A stretch of 64,000 bases of DNA from assembly GCA_964057225.1 (NCBI GenBank), contig OZ059900.1, positions 15,391,638 through 15,455,637 on the forward strand. Direction: 5' to 3'. The translations under genes and the position numbers were made by a program. Position 1 is the first letter of the stretch; each line of letters opens with the position of its first letter. A model generated the notes under the pieces. The model was not told the DNA's origin. It saw only the letters and a list, made by a program, of their open reading frames with translations, and searched no databases. This DNA comes from Auanema rhodensis (taxonomy: Eukaryota > Nematoda > Chromadorea > Rhabditida > Rhabditidae). Positions 23,582-37,890 of the stretch are shown here, one piece after another.

Positions 23582-26500
23582 AACACATGAAATCGTAAGT
23601 CAAAACCTTGTTTACAGCGAAATTTCCAAAAACTGGTTTTCCAGCATAATAAAATATTTCTCATGGGAAATACTGTGTTTTTGTATTTTTCTAGTGTTCA
23701 GCATGTAAAATGCTTCATTTTAGTATGTAACACGCTGAAATTCGTTGCATTTGACGACTCATATGAACAAAAATCGATTTAATCAATATTAGCCATAAGG
23801 GGCGTGCCCTCAGAATATGCTAATTTCCTTAATTTTCTAACCCCAGTTTTTTTGTCGTGAAAGTGGAACTAGACATTGTATTAACAATTTTGAGCTAGGT
23901 TTCATTGACATTGCATGAGTTTGAACACATGAAATCGTAAGTCAAAACCTTGTTTACAGCGAAATTTTCAAAAACTGGTTTTCCAGCATAATAAAATATT
24001 TCTCATGGGAAATACTGTGTTTTTGTATTTTTCTAGTGTTCAGCATGTAAAATGCTTCATTTTAGTATGTAACACGCTGAAATTCGTTGCATTTGACGAC
24101 TCATATGAACAAAAATCGATTTAATCAATATTAGCCATAAAGGGCGTGCCCTCAGAATATGCTAATTTCCTTAATTTTCTAACCCCTGTTTTTTTGTCGT
24201 GAAAGTGGAACTAGACGTTGTAGGAACAATTTTGAGCTAGGTTTCATTGACATTGCATGAGTTTGAACACATGAAATCGTAAGTCAAAACCTTGTTTACA
24301 GCGAAATTTTCAAAAACTGGTTTTCCAGCATAATAAAATATTTCTCATGGGAAATACTGTGTTTTTGTATTTTTCTAGTGTTCAGCATGTAAAATGCTTC
24401 ATTTTAGTATGTAACACGCTGAAATTCGTTGCATTTGACGACTCATATGAACAAAAATCAATTTAATCAATATTAGCCATAAGGGGCGTGCCCTCAGAAT
24501 ATGCTAATTTTCTTAATTTTCTAACCCCTGTTTTTTAGTCGTGAAAGTGGAACTAGACGTTGTACGAACAATTTTGAGCTAGGTTTCATTGACATTGCAT
24601 GAGTTTGAACACATGAAATCGTAAGTCAAAACCTTGTTTACAGCGAAATTTCCAAAAACTGGTTTTCCAGCATAATAAAATATTTCTCATGGGAAATACT
24701 GTGTTTTTGTATTTTTCTAGTGTTCAGCATGTAAAATGCTTCATTTTAGTATGTAACACGCTGAAATTCGTTGCATTTGACGACTCATATGAACAAAAAT
24801 CGATTTAATCAATATTAGCCATAAGGGGCGTGCCCTCAGAATATGCTAATTTCCTTAATTTTCTAACCCCAGTTTTTTTGTCGTGAAAGTGGAACTAGAC
24901 GTTGTACGAACAATTTTGAGCTAGGTTTCATTGACATTGCATGAGTTTGAACACATGAAATCGTAAGTCAAAACCTTGTTTACAGCGAAATTTTCAAAAA
25001 CTGGTTTTCCAGCATAATAAAATATTTCTCATGGGAAATACTGTGTTTTTGTATTTTTCTAGTGTTCAGCATGTAAAATGCTTCATTTTAGTATGTAACA
25101 CGCTGAAATTCGTTGCATTTGACGACTCATATGAACAAAAATCGATTTAATCAATATTAGCCATAAGGGGCGTGCCCTCAGAATATGCTAATTTCCTTAA
25201 TTTTCTAACCCCAGTTTTTTTGTCGTGAAAGTGGAACTAGACGTTGTACGAACAATTTTGAGCTAGGTTTCATTGACATTGCATGAGTTTGAACACATGA
25301 AATCGTAAGTCAAAACCTTGTTTACAGCGAAATTTTCAAAAACTGGTTTTCCAGCATAATAAAATATTTCTCATGGGAAATACTGTGTTTTTGTATTTTT
25401 CTAGTGTTCAGCATGTAAAATGCTTCATTTTAGTATGTAACACGCTGAAATTCGTTGCATTTGACGACTCATATGAACAAAAATCGATTTAATCAATATT
25501 AGCCATAAGGCGCGTGCCCTCAGAATATGCTAATTTCCTTAATTTTCTAACCCCTGTTTTTTAGTCGTGAAAGTGGAACTAGACGTTGTACGAACAATTT
25601 TGAGCTAGGTTTCATTGACATTGCATGAGTTTGAACACATGAAATCGTAAGTCAAAACCTTGTTTACAGCGAAATTTCCAAAAACTGGTTTTCCAGCATA
25701 ATAAAATATTTCTCATGGGAAATACTGTGTTTTTGTATCTTTCTAGTGTTCAGCATGTAAAATGCTTCATTTTAGTATGTAACACGCTGAAATTCGTTGC
25801 ATTTGACGACTCATATGAACAAAAATCGATTTAATCAATATTAGCCATAAAGGGCGTGCCCTCAGAATATGCTAATTTCCTTAATTTTCTAACCCCTGTT
25901 TTTTTGTCGTGAAAGTGGAACTAGACATTGTATTAACAATTTTGAGCTAGGTTTCATTGACATTGCATGAGTTTGAACACATGAAATCGTAAGTCAAAAC
26001 CTTGTTTACAGCGAAATTTCCAAAAACTGGTTTTCCAGCATAATAAAATATTTCTCATGGGTATTACTGTGTTTTTGTATTTTTCTAGTGTTCAGCATGT
26101 AAAATGCTTCATTTTAGTATGTAACACGCTGAAATTCGTTGCATTTGACGACTCATATGAACAAAAATCGATTTAATCAATATTAGCCATAAGGGGCGTG
26201 CCCTCAGAATATGCTAATTTCCTTAATTTTCTAACCCCTGTTTTTTTGTCGTGAAAGTGGAACTAGACGTTGTACGAACAATTTTGAGCTAGGTTTCATT
26301 GACATTGCATGAGTTTGAACACATGAAATCGTAAGTCAAAACCTTGTTTACAGCGAAATTTTCAAAAACTGGTTTTCCAGCATAATAAAATATTTCTCAT
26401 GGGAAATACTGTGTTTTTGTATTTTTCTAGTGTTCAGCATGTAAAATGCTTCATTTTAGTATGTAACACGCTGAAATTCGTTGCATTTGACGACTCATAT

Positions 26501-29500
26501 GAACAAAAATCGATTTAATCAATATTAGCCATAAGGGGCGTGCCCTCAGAATATGCTAATTTCCTTAATTTTCTAACCCCTGTTTTTTTGTCGTGAAAGT
26601 GGAACTAGACGTTGTACGAACAATTTTGAGCTAGGTTTCATTGACATTGCATGAGTTTGAACACATGAAATCGTAAGTCAAAACCTTGTTTACAGCGAAA
26701 TTTCCAAAAACTGGTTTTCCAGCATAATAAAATATTTCTCATGGGAAATACTGTGTTTTTGTATTTTTCTAGTGTTCAGCATGTAAAATGCTTCATTTTA
26801 GTATGTAACACGCTGAAATTCGTTGCATTTGACGACTCATATGAACAAAAATCGATTTAATCAATATTAGCCATAAGGGGCGTGCCCTCAGAATATGCTA
26901 ATTTCCTTAATTTTCTAACCCCTGTTTTTTAGTCGTGAAAGTGGAACTAGACGTTGTACGAACAATTTTGAGCTAGGTTTCATTGACATTGCATGAGTTT
27001 GAACACATGAAATCGTAAGTCAAAACCTTGTTTACAGCGAAATTTCCAAAAACTGGTTTTCCAGCATAATAAAATATTTCTCATGGGAAATACTGTGTTT
27101 TTGTATCTTTCTAGTGTTCAGCATGTAAAATGCTTCATTTTAGTATGTAACACGCTGAAATTCGTTGCATTTGACGACTCATATGAACAAAAATCGATTT
27201 AATCAATATTAGCCATAAAGGGCGTGCCCTCAGAATATGCTAATTTCCTTAATTTTCTAACCCCTGTTTTTTTGTCGTGAAAGTGGAACTAGACATTGTA
27301 TTAACAATTTTGAGCTAGGTTTCATTGACATTGCATGAGTTTGAACACATGAAATCGTAAGTCAAAACCTTGTTTACAGCGAAATTTCCAAAAACTGGTT
27401 TTCCAGCATAATAAAATATTTCTCATGGGTATTACTGTGTTTTTGTATTTTTCTAGTGTTCAGCATGTAAAATGCTTCATTTTAGTATGTAACACGCTGA
27501 AATTCGTTGCATTTGACGACTCATATGAACAAAAATCGATTTAATCAATATTAGCCATAAGGGGCGTGCCCTCAGAATATGCTAATTTCCTTAATTTTCT
27601 AACCCCTGTTTTTTTGTCGTGAAAGTGGAACTAGACGTTGTACGAACAATTTTGAGCTAGGTTTCATTGACATTGCATGAGTTTGAACACATGAAATCGT
27701 AAGTCAAAACCTTGTTTACAGCGAAATTTCCAAAAACTGGTTTTCCAGCATAATAAAATATTTCTCATGGGAAATACTGTGTTTTTGTATTTTTCTAGTG
27801 TTCAGCATGTAAAATGCTTCATTTTAGTATGTAACACGCTGAAATTTGTTGCATTTGACGACTCATATGAACAAAAATCGATTTAATCAATATTAGCCAT
27901 AAGGGGCGTGCCCTCAGAATATGCTAATTTCCTTAATTTTCTAACCCCTGTTTTTTTGTCGTGAAAGTGGAACCAGACGTTGTATTAACAATTTTGAGCT
28001 AGGTTTCATTGACATTGCATGAGTTTGAACACATGAAATCGTAAGTCAAAACCTTGTTTACAGCGAAATTTCCAAAAACTGGTTTTCCAGCATAATAAAA
28101 TATTTCTCATGGGAAATACTGTGTTTTTGTATTTTTCTAGTGTTCAGCATGTAAAATGCTTCATTTTAGTATGTAACACGCTGAAATTCGTTGCATTTGA
28201 CGACTCATATGAACAAAAATCGATTTAATCAATATTAGCCATAAAGGGCGTGCCCTCAGAATATGCTAATTTCCTTAATTTTCTAACCCCTGTTTTTTTG
28301 TCGTGAAAGTGGAACTAGACATTGTATTAACAATTTTGAGCTAGGTTTCATTGACATTGCATGAGTTTGAACACATGAAATCGTAAGTCAAAACCTTGTT
28401 TACAGCGAAATTTCCAAAAACTGGTTTTCCAGCATAATAAAATATTTCTCATGGGTATTACTGTGTTTTTGTATTTTTCTAGTGTTCAGCATGTAAAATG
28501 CTTCATTTTAGTATGTAACACGCTGAAATTCGTTGCATTTGACGACTCATATGAACAAAAATCGATTTAATCAATATTAGCCATAAAGGGCGTGCCCTCA
28601 GAATATGCTAATTTCCTTAATTTTCTAACCCCTGTTTTTTTGTCGTGAAAGTGGAACTAGACATTGTATTAACAATTTTGAGCTAGGTTTCATTGACATT
28701 GCATGACTTTGAACACATGAAATCGTAAGTCAAAACCTTGTTTACAGCGAAATTTCCAAAAACTGGTTTTCCAGCATAATAAAATATTTCTCATGGGAAA
28801 TACTGTGTTTTTGTATTTTTCTAGTGTTCAGCATGTAAAATGCTTCATTTTAGTATGTAACACGCTGAAATTCGTTGCATTTGACGACTCATATGAACAA
28901 AAATCGATTTAATCAATATTAGCCATAAAGGGCGTGCCCTCAGAATATGCTAATTTCCTTAATTTTCTAACCCCTGTTTTTTTGTCGTGAAAGTGGAACT
29001 AGACGTTGTAGGAACAATTTTGAGCTAGGTTTCATTGACATTGCATGAGTTTGAACACATGAAATCGTAAGTCAAAACCTTGTTTACAGCGAAATTTCCA
29101 AAAACTGGTTTTCCAGCATAATAAAATATTTCTCATGGGAAATACTGTGTTTTTGTATTTTTCTAGTGTTCAGCATGTAAAATGCTTCATTTTAGTATGT
29201 AACACGCTGAAATTCGTTGCATTTGACGACTCATATGAACAAAAATCGATTTAATCAATATTAGCCATAAAGGGCGTGCCCTCAGAATATGCTAATTTCC
29301 TTAATTTTCTAACCCCTGTTTTTTTGTCGTGAAAGTGGAACTAGACGTTGTAGGAACAATTTTGAGCTAGGTTTCATTGACATTGCATGAGTTTGAACAC
29401 ATGAAATCGTAAGTCAAAACCTTGTTTACAGCGAAATTTTCAAAAACTGGTTTTCCAGCATAATAAAATATTTCTCATGGGAAATACTGTGTTTTTGTAT

Positions 29501-31790
29501 TTTTCTAGTGTTCAGCATGTAAAATGCTTCATTTTAGTATGTAACACGCTGAAATTCGTTGCATTTGACGACTCATATGAACAAAAATCGATTTAATCAA
29601 TATTAGCCATAAAGGGCGTGCCCTCAGAATATGCTAATTTCCTTAATTTTCTAACCCCTGTTTTTTTGTCGTGAAAGTGGAACTAGACGTTGTACGAACA
29701 ATTTTGAGCTAGGTTTCATTGACATTGCATGAGTTTGAACACATGAAATCGTAAGTCAAAACCTTGTTTACAGCGAAATTTCCAAAAACTGGTTTTCCAG
29801 CATAATAAAATATTTCTCATGGGAAATACTGTGTTTTTGTATTTTTCTAGTGTTCAGCATGTAAAATGCTTCATTTTAGTATGTAACACGCTGAAATTTG
29901 TTGCATTTGACGACTCATATGAACAAAAATCGATTTAATCAATATTAGCCATAAGGCGCGTGCGCTCAGAATATGCTAATTTCCTTAATTTTCTAACCCC
30001 TGTTTTTTAGTCGTGAAAGTGGAACTAGACGTTGTACGAACAATTTTGAGCTAGGTTTCATTGACATTGCATGAGTTTGAACACATGAAATCGTAAGTCA
30101 AAACCTTGTTTACAGCGAAATTTCCAAAAACTGGTTTTCCAGCATAATAAAATATTTCTCATGGGAAATACTGTGTTTTTGTATTTTTCTAGTGTTCAGC
30201 ATGTAAAATGCTTCATTTTAGTATGTAACACGCTGAAATTCGTTGCATTTGACGACTCATATGAACAAAAATCGATTTAATCAATATTAGCCATAAAGGG
30301 CGTGCCCTCAGAATATGCTAATTTCCTTAATTTTCTAACCCCTGTTTTTTTGTCGTGAAAGTGGAACTAGACATTGTATTAACAATTTTGAGCTAGGTTT
30401 CATTGACATTGCATGAGTTTGAACACATGAAATCGTAAGTCAAAACCTTGTTTACAGCGAAATTTCCAAAAACTGGTTTTCCAGCATAATAAAATATTTC
30501 TCATGGGTATTACTGTGTTTTTGTATTTTTCTAGTGTTCAGCATGTAAAATGCTTCATTTTAGTATGTAACACGCTGAAATTCGTTGCATTTGACGACTC
30601 ATATGAACAAAAATCGATTTAATCAATATTAGCCATAAGGGGCGTGCCCTCAGAATATGCTAATTTCCTTAATTTTCTAACCCCTGTTTTTTTGTCGTGA
30701 AAGTGGAACTAGACGTTGTACGAACAATTTTGAGCTAGGTTTCATTGACATTGCATGAGTTTGAACACATGAAATCGTAAGTCAAAACCTTGTTTACAGC
30801 GAAATTTCCAAAAACTGGTTTTCCAGCATAATAAAATATTTCTCATGGGTATTACTGTGTTTTTGTATTTTTCTAGTGTTCAGCATGTAAAATGCTTCAT
30901 TTTAGTATGTAACACGCTGAAATTTGTTGCATTTGACGACTCATATGAACAAAAATCGATTTAATCAATATTAGCCATAAGGGGCGTGCGCTCAGAATAT
31001 GCTAATTTCCTTAATTTTCTAACCCCTGTTTTTTTGTCGTGAAAGTGGAACCAGACGTTGTATTAACAATTTTGAGCTAGGTTTCATTGACATTGCATGA
31101 GTTTGAACACATGAAATCGTAAGTCAAAACCTTGTTTACAGCGAAATTTCCAAAAACTGGTTTTCCAGCATAATAAAATATTTCTCATGGGAAATACTGT
31201 GTTTTTGTATTTTTCTAGTGTTCAGCATGTAAAATGCTTCATTTTAGTATGTAACACGCTGAAATTCGTTGCATTTGACGACTCATATGAACAAAAATCG
31301 ATTTAATCAATATTAGCCATAAAGGGCGTGCCCTCAGAATATGCTAATTTCCTTAATTTTCTAACCCCTGTTTTTTTGTCGTGAAAGTGGAACTAGACAT
31401 TGTATTAACAATTTTGAGCTAGGTTTCATTGACATTGCATGAGTTTGAACACATGAAATCGTAAGTCAAAACCTTGTTTACAGCGAAATTTCCAAAAACT
31501 GGTTTTCCAGCATAATAAAATATTTCTCATGGGTATTACTGTGTTTTTGTATTTTTCTAGTGTTCAGCATGTAAAATGCTTCATTTTAGTATGTAACACG
31601 CTGAAATTCGTTGCATTTGACGACTCATATGAACAAAAATCGATTTAATCAATATTAGCCATAAAGGGCGTGCCCTCAGAATATGCTAATTTCCTTAATT
31701 TTCTAACCCCTGTTTTTTTGTCGTGAAAGTGGAACTAGACATTGTATTAACAATTTTGAGCTAGGTTTCATTGACATTGCATGAGTTTGA
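23582..31790 (+). repeat. 24-monomer duplication, copy 2
   Basis: Downstream copy of the block beginning at 15,373. Differences from copy 1 are local and look like conversion from neighbouring units: an extra ACCCCAG/ATTTTC pair at 25,211/25,320 copied from the preceding unit, loss of the second AAGGCGCG near 26,878, and ATTTGTTGC plus GCGCTCAG added at about 29,898 and 29,963. The 8-T run near 22,480 is 7 T here (about 30,689). Confidence 0.82.
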
Positions 31791-34700
31791 ACACATGAAA
31801 TCGTAAGTCAAAACCTTGTTTACAGCGAAATTTCCAAAAACTGGTTTTCCAGCATAATAAAATATTTCTCATGGGTATTACTGTGTTTTTGTATTTTTCT
31901 AGTGTTCAGCATGTAAAATGCTTCATTTTAGTATGTAACACGCTGAAATTCGTTGCATTTGACGACTCATATGAACAAAAATCGATTTAATCAATATTAG
32001 CCATAAAGGGCGTGCCCTCAGAATATGCTAATTTCCTTAATTTTCTAACCCCTGTTTTTTTGTCGTGAAAGTGGAACTAGACATTGTATTAACAATTTTG
32101 AGCTAGGTTTCATTGACATTGCATGAGTTTGAACACATGAAATCGTAAGTCAAAACCTTGTTTACAGCGAAATTTCCAAAAACTGGTTTTCCAGCATAAT
32201 AAAATATTTCTCATGGGTATTACTGTGTTTTTGTATTTTTCTAGTGTTCAGCATGTAAAATGCTTCATTTTAGTATGTAACACGCTGAAATTCGTTGCAT
32301 TTGACGACTCATATGAACAAAAATCGATTTAATCAATATTAGCCATAAGGGGCGTGCCCTCAGAATATGCTAATTTCCTTAATTTTCTAACCCCTGTTTT
32401 TTTGTCGTGAAAGTGGAACTAGACGTTGTACGAACAATTTTGAGCTAGGTTTCATTGACATTGCATGAGTTTGAACACATGAAATCGTAAGTCAAAACCT
32501 TGTTTACAGCGAAATTTCCAAAAACTGGTTTTCCAGCATAATAAAATATTTCTCATGGGAAATACTGTGTTTTTGTATTTTTCTAGTGTTCAGCATGTAA
32601 AATGCTTCATTTTAGTATGTAACACGCTGAAATTTGTTGCATTTGACGACTCATATGAACAAAAATCGATTTAATCAATATTAGCCATAAGGGGCGTGCC
32701 CTCAGAATATGCTAATTTCCTTAATTTTCTAACCCCTTTTTTTTTGTCGTGAAAGTGGAACCAGACGTTGTACGAACAATTTTGAGCTAGGTTTCATTGA
32801 CATTGCATGAGTTTGAACACATGAAATCGTAAGTCAAAACCTTGTTTACAGCGAAATTTCCAAAAACTGGTTTTCCAGCATAATAAAATATTTCTCATGG
32901 GAAATACTGTGTTTTTGTATTTTTCTAGTGTTCAGCATGTGAAATGCTTCATTTTAGTATGTAACACGCTGAAATTCGTTGCATTTGACGACTCATATGA
33001 ACAAAAATCGATTTAATCAATATTAGCCATAAAGGGCGTGCCCTCAGAATGTGCTAATTTCCTTAATTTTCTAACCCCTGTTTTTTTGTCGTGAAAGTGG
33101 AACTAGACGTTGTAGGAACAATTTTGAGCTAGGTTTCATTGACATTGCATGAGTTTGAACACATGAAATCGTAAGTCAAAACCTTGTTTACAGCGAAATT
33201 TCCAAAAACTGGTTTTCCAGCATAATAAAATATTTCTCATGGGAAATACTGTGTTTTTGTATTTTTCTAGTGTTCAGCATGTAAAATGCTTCATTTTAGT
33301 ATGTAACACGCTGAAATTCGTTGCATTTGACGACTCATATGAACAAAAATCGATTTAATCAATATTAGCCATAAAGGGCGTGCCCTCAGAATATGCTAAT
33401 TTCCTTAATTTTCTAACCCCTGTTTTTTTGTCGTGAAAGTGGAACTAGACGTTGTACGAACAATTTTGAGCTAGGTTTCATTGACATTGCATGAGTTTGA
33501 ACACATGAAATCGTAAGTCAAAACCTTGTTTACAGCGAAATTTCCAAAAACTGGTTTTCCAGCATAATAAAATATTTCTCATGGGAAATACTGTGTTTTT
33601 GTATTTTTCTAGTGTTCAGCATGTAAAATGCTTCATTTTAGTATGTAACACGCTGAAATTCGTTGCATTTGACGACTCATATGAACAAAAATCGATTTAA
33701 TCAATATTAGCCATAAAGGGCGTGCCCTCAGAATATGCTAATTTCCTTAATTTTCTAACCCCTGTTTTTTTGTCGTGAAAGTGGAACTAGACATTGTATT
33801 AACAATTTTGAGCTAGGTTTCATTGACATTGCATGAGTTTGAACACATGAAATCGTAAGTCAAAACCTTGTTTACAGCGAAATTTCCAAAAACTGGTTTT
33901 CCAGCATAATAAAATATTTCTCATGGGTATTACTGTGTTTTTGTATTTTTCTAGTGTTCAGCATGTAAAATGCTTCATTTTAGTATGTAACACGCTGAAA
34001 TTCGTTGCATTTGACGACTCATATGAACAAAAATCGATTTAATCAATATTAGCCATAAGGGGCGTGCCCTCAGAATATGCTAATTTCCTTAATTTTCTAA
34101 CCCCTGTTTTTTTGTCGCGAAAGTGGAACTAGACGTTGTACGAACAATTTTGAGCTAGGTTTCATTGACATTGCATGAGTTTGAACACATGAAATCGTAA
34201 GTCAAAACCTTGTTTACAGCGAAATTTCCAAAAACTGGTTTTCCAGCATAATAAAATATTTCTCATGGGAAATACTGTGTTTTTGTATTTTTCTAGTGTT
34301 CAGCATGTAAAATGCTTCATTTTAGTATGTAACACGCTGAAATTCGTTGCATTTGACGACTCATATGAACAAAAATCGATTTAATCAATATTAGCCATAA
34401 AGGGCGTGCCCTCAGAATATGCTAATTTCCTTAATTTTCTAACCCCTGTTTTTTTGTCGTGAAAGTGGAACTAGACATTGTATTAACAATTTTGAGCTAG
34501 GTTTCATTGACATTGCATGACTTTGAACACATGAAATCGTAAGTCAAAACCTTGTTTACAGCGAAATTTCCAAAAACTGGTTTTCCAGCATAATAAAATA
34601 TTTCTCATGGGTATTACTGTGTTTTTGTATTTTTCTAGTGTTCAGCATGTAAAATGCTACATTTTAGTATGTAACACGCTGAAATTCGTTGCATTTGACG

Positions 34701-35489
34701 ACTCATATGAACAAAAATCGATTTAATCAATATTAGCCATAAAGGGCGTGCCCTCAGAATATGCTAATTTCCTTAATTTTCTAACCCCTGTTTTTTTGTC
34801 GTGAAAGTGGAACTAGACGTTGTAGGAACAATTTTGAGCTAGGTTTCATTGACATTGCATGAGTTTGAACACATGAAATCGTAAGTCAAAACCTTGTTTA
34901 CAGCGAAATTTTCAAAAACTGGTTTTCCAGCATAATAAAATATTTCTCATGGGAAATACTGTGTTTTTGTATTTTTCTAGTGTTCAGCATGTAAAATGCT
35001 TCATTTTAGTATGTAACACGCTGAAATTCGTTGCATTTGACGACTCATATGAACAAAAATCGATTTAATCAATATTAGCCATAAGGGGCGTGCCCTCAGA
35101 ATATGCTAATTTCCTTAATTTTCTAACCCCTGTTTTTTTGTCGTGAAAGTGGAACTAGACGTTGTACGAACAATTTTGAGCTAGGTTTCATTGACATTGC
35201 ATGAGTTTGAACACATGAAATCGTAAGTCAAAACCTTGTTTACAGCGAAATTTCCAAAAACTGGTGTTCCAGCATAATAAAATATTTCTCATGGGAAATA
35301 CTGTGTTTTTGTATTTTTCTAGTGTTCAGCATGTAAAATGCTTCATTTTAGTATGTAACACGCTGAAATTCGTTGCATTTGACGACTCATATGAACAAAA
35401 ATCGATTTAATCAATATTAGCCATAAGGGGCGTGCCCTCAGAATATGCTAATTTCCTTAATTTTCTAACCCCTGTTTTTTTGTCGTGAA

Positions 35490-37890
35490 AGTGGAACCAG
35501 ACGTTGTACGAACAATTTTGAGCTAGGTTTCATTGACATTGCATGAGTTTGAACACATGAAATCGTAAGTCAAAACCTTGTTTACAGCGAAATTTCCAAA
35601 AACTGGTTTTCCAGCATAATAAAATATTTCTCATGGGAAATACTGTGTTTTTGTATTTTTCTAGTGTTCAGCATGTGAAATGCTTCATTTTAGTATGTAA
35701 CACGCTGAAATTCGTTGCATTTGACGACTCATATGAACAAAAATCGATTTAATCAATATTAGCCATAAAGGGCGTGCCCTCAGAATATGCTAATTTCCTT
35801 AATTTTCTAACCCCTGTTTTTTTGTCGTGAAAGTGGAACTAGACGTTGTAGGAACAATTTTGAGCTAGGTTTCATTGACATTGCATGAGTTTGAACACAT
35901 GAAATCGTAAGTCAAAACCTTGTTTACAGCGAAATTTCCAAAAACTGGTTTTCCAGCATAATAAAATATTTCTCATGGGAAATACTGTGTTTTTGTATTT
36001 TTCTAGTGTTCAGCATGTAAAATGCTTCATTTTAGTATGTAACACGCTGAAATTCGTTGCATTTGACGACTCATATGAACAAAAATCGATTTAATCAATA
36101 TTAGCCATAAGGGGCGTGCCCTCAGAATATGCTAATTTCCTTAATTTTCTAACCCCTGTTTTTTTGTCGCGAAAGTGGAACTAGACGTTGTACGAACAAT
36201 TTTGAGCTAGGTTTCATTGACATTGCATGAGTTTGAACACATGAAATCGTAAGTCAAAACCTTGTTTACAGCGAAATTTCCAAAAACTGGTTTTCCAGCA
36301 TAATAAAATATTTCTCATGGGAAATACTGTGTTTTTGTATTTTTCTAGTGTTCAGCATGTAAAATGCTTCATTTTAGTATGTAACACGCTGAAATTCGTT
36401 GCATTTGACGACTCATATGAACAAAAATCGATTTAATCAATATTAGCCATAAGGGGCGTGCCCTCAGAATATGCTAATTTCCTTAATTTTCTAACCCCTG
36501 TTTTTTTGTCGTGAAAGTGGAACTAGACGTTGTAGGAACAATTTTGAGCTAGGTTTCATTGACATTGCATGAGTTTGAACACATGAAATCGTAAGTCAAA
36601 ACCTTGTTTACAGCGAAATTTTCAAAAACTGGTTTTCCAGCATAATAAAATATTTCTCATGGGAAATACTGTGTTTTTGTATTTTTCTAGTGTTCAGCAT
36701 GTAAAATGCTTCATTTTAGTATGTAACACGCTGAAATTCGTTGCATTTGACGACTCATATGAACAAAAATCGATTTAATCAATATTAGCCATAAGGGGCG
36801 TGCCCTCAGAATATGCTAATTTCCTTAATTTTCTAACCCCTGTTTTTTTGTCGTGAAAGTGGAACCAGACGTTGTACGAACAATTTTGAGCTAGGTTTCA
36901 TTGACATTGCATGAGTTTGAACACATGAAATCGTAAGTCAAAACCTTGTTTACAGCGAAATTTCCAAAAACTGGTTTTCCAGCATAATAAAATATTTCTC
37001 ATGGGAAATACTGTGTTTTTGTATTTTTCTAGTGTTCAGCATGTGAAATGCTTCATTTTAGTATGTAACACGCTGAAATTCGTTGCATTTGACGACTCAT
37101 ATGAACAAAAATCGATTTAATCAATATTAGCCATAAAGGGCGTGCCCTCAGAATATGCTAATTTCCTTAATTTTCTAACCCCTGTTTTTTTGTCGTGAAA
37201 GTGGAACTAGACGTTGTAGGAACAATTTTGAGCTAGGTTTCATTGACATTGCATGAGTTTGAACACATGAAATCGTAAGTCAAAACCTTGTTTACAGCGA
37301 AATTTCCAAAAACTGGTTTTCCAGCATAATAAAATATTTCTCATGGGAAATACTGTGTTTTTGTATTTTTCTAGTGTTCAGCATGTAAAATGCTTCATTT
37401 TAGTATGTAACACGCTGAAATTCGTTGCATTTGACGACTCATATGAACAAAAATCGATTTAATCAATATTAGCCATAAGGGGCGTGCCCTCAGAATATGC
37501 TAATTTCCTTAATTTTCTAACCCCTGTTTTTTTGTCGCGAAAGTGGAACTAGACGTTGTACGAACAATTTTGAGCTAGGTTTCATTGACATTGCATGAGT
37601 TTGAACACATGAAATCGTAAGTCAAAACCTTGTTTACAGCGAAATTTCCAAAAACTGGTTTTCCAGCATAATAAAATATTTCTCATGGGAAATACTGTGT
37701 TTTTGTATTTTTCTAGTGTTCAGCATGTAAAATGCTTCATTTTAGTATGTAACACGCTGAAATTCGTTGCATTTGACGACTCATATGAACAAAAATCGAT
37801 TTAATCAATATTAGCCATAAGGGGCGTGCCCTCAGAATATGCTAATTTCCTTAATTTTCTAACCCCTGTTTTTTTGTCGTGAAAGTGGAA
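35490..37890 (+). repeat. Tandem 4-monomer repeat (1,368 bp)
   Basis: Linked variants spaced by 1,368 bp: GGAACCAGACG 35495/36863, GTGAAATGC 35676/37044, GTAGGAAC 35848/37216 and GTCGCGAAAG 36166/37534. The rare GTCGCG change also occurs at 34,114, six units before the first of these. Confidence 0.82.
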
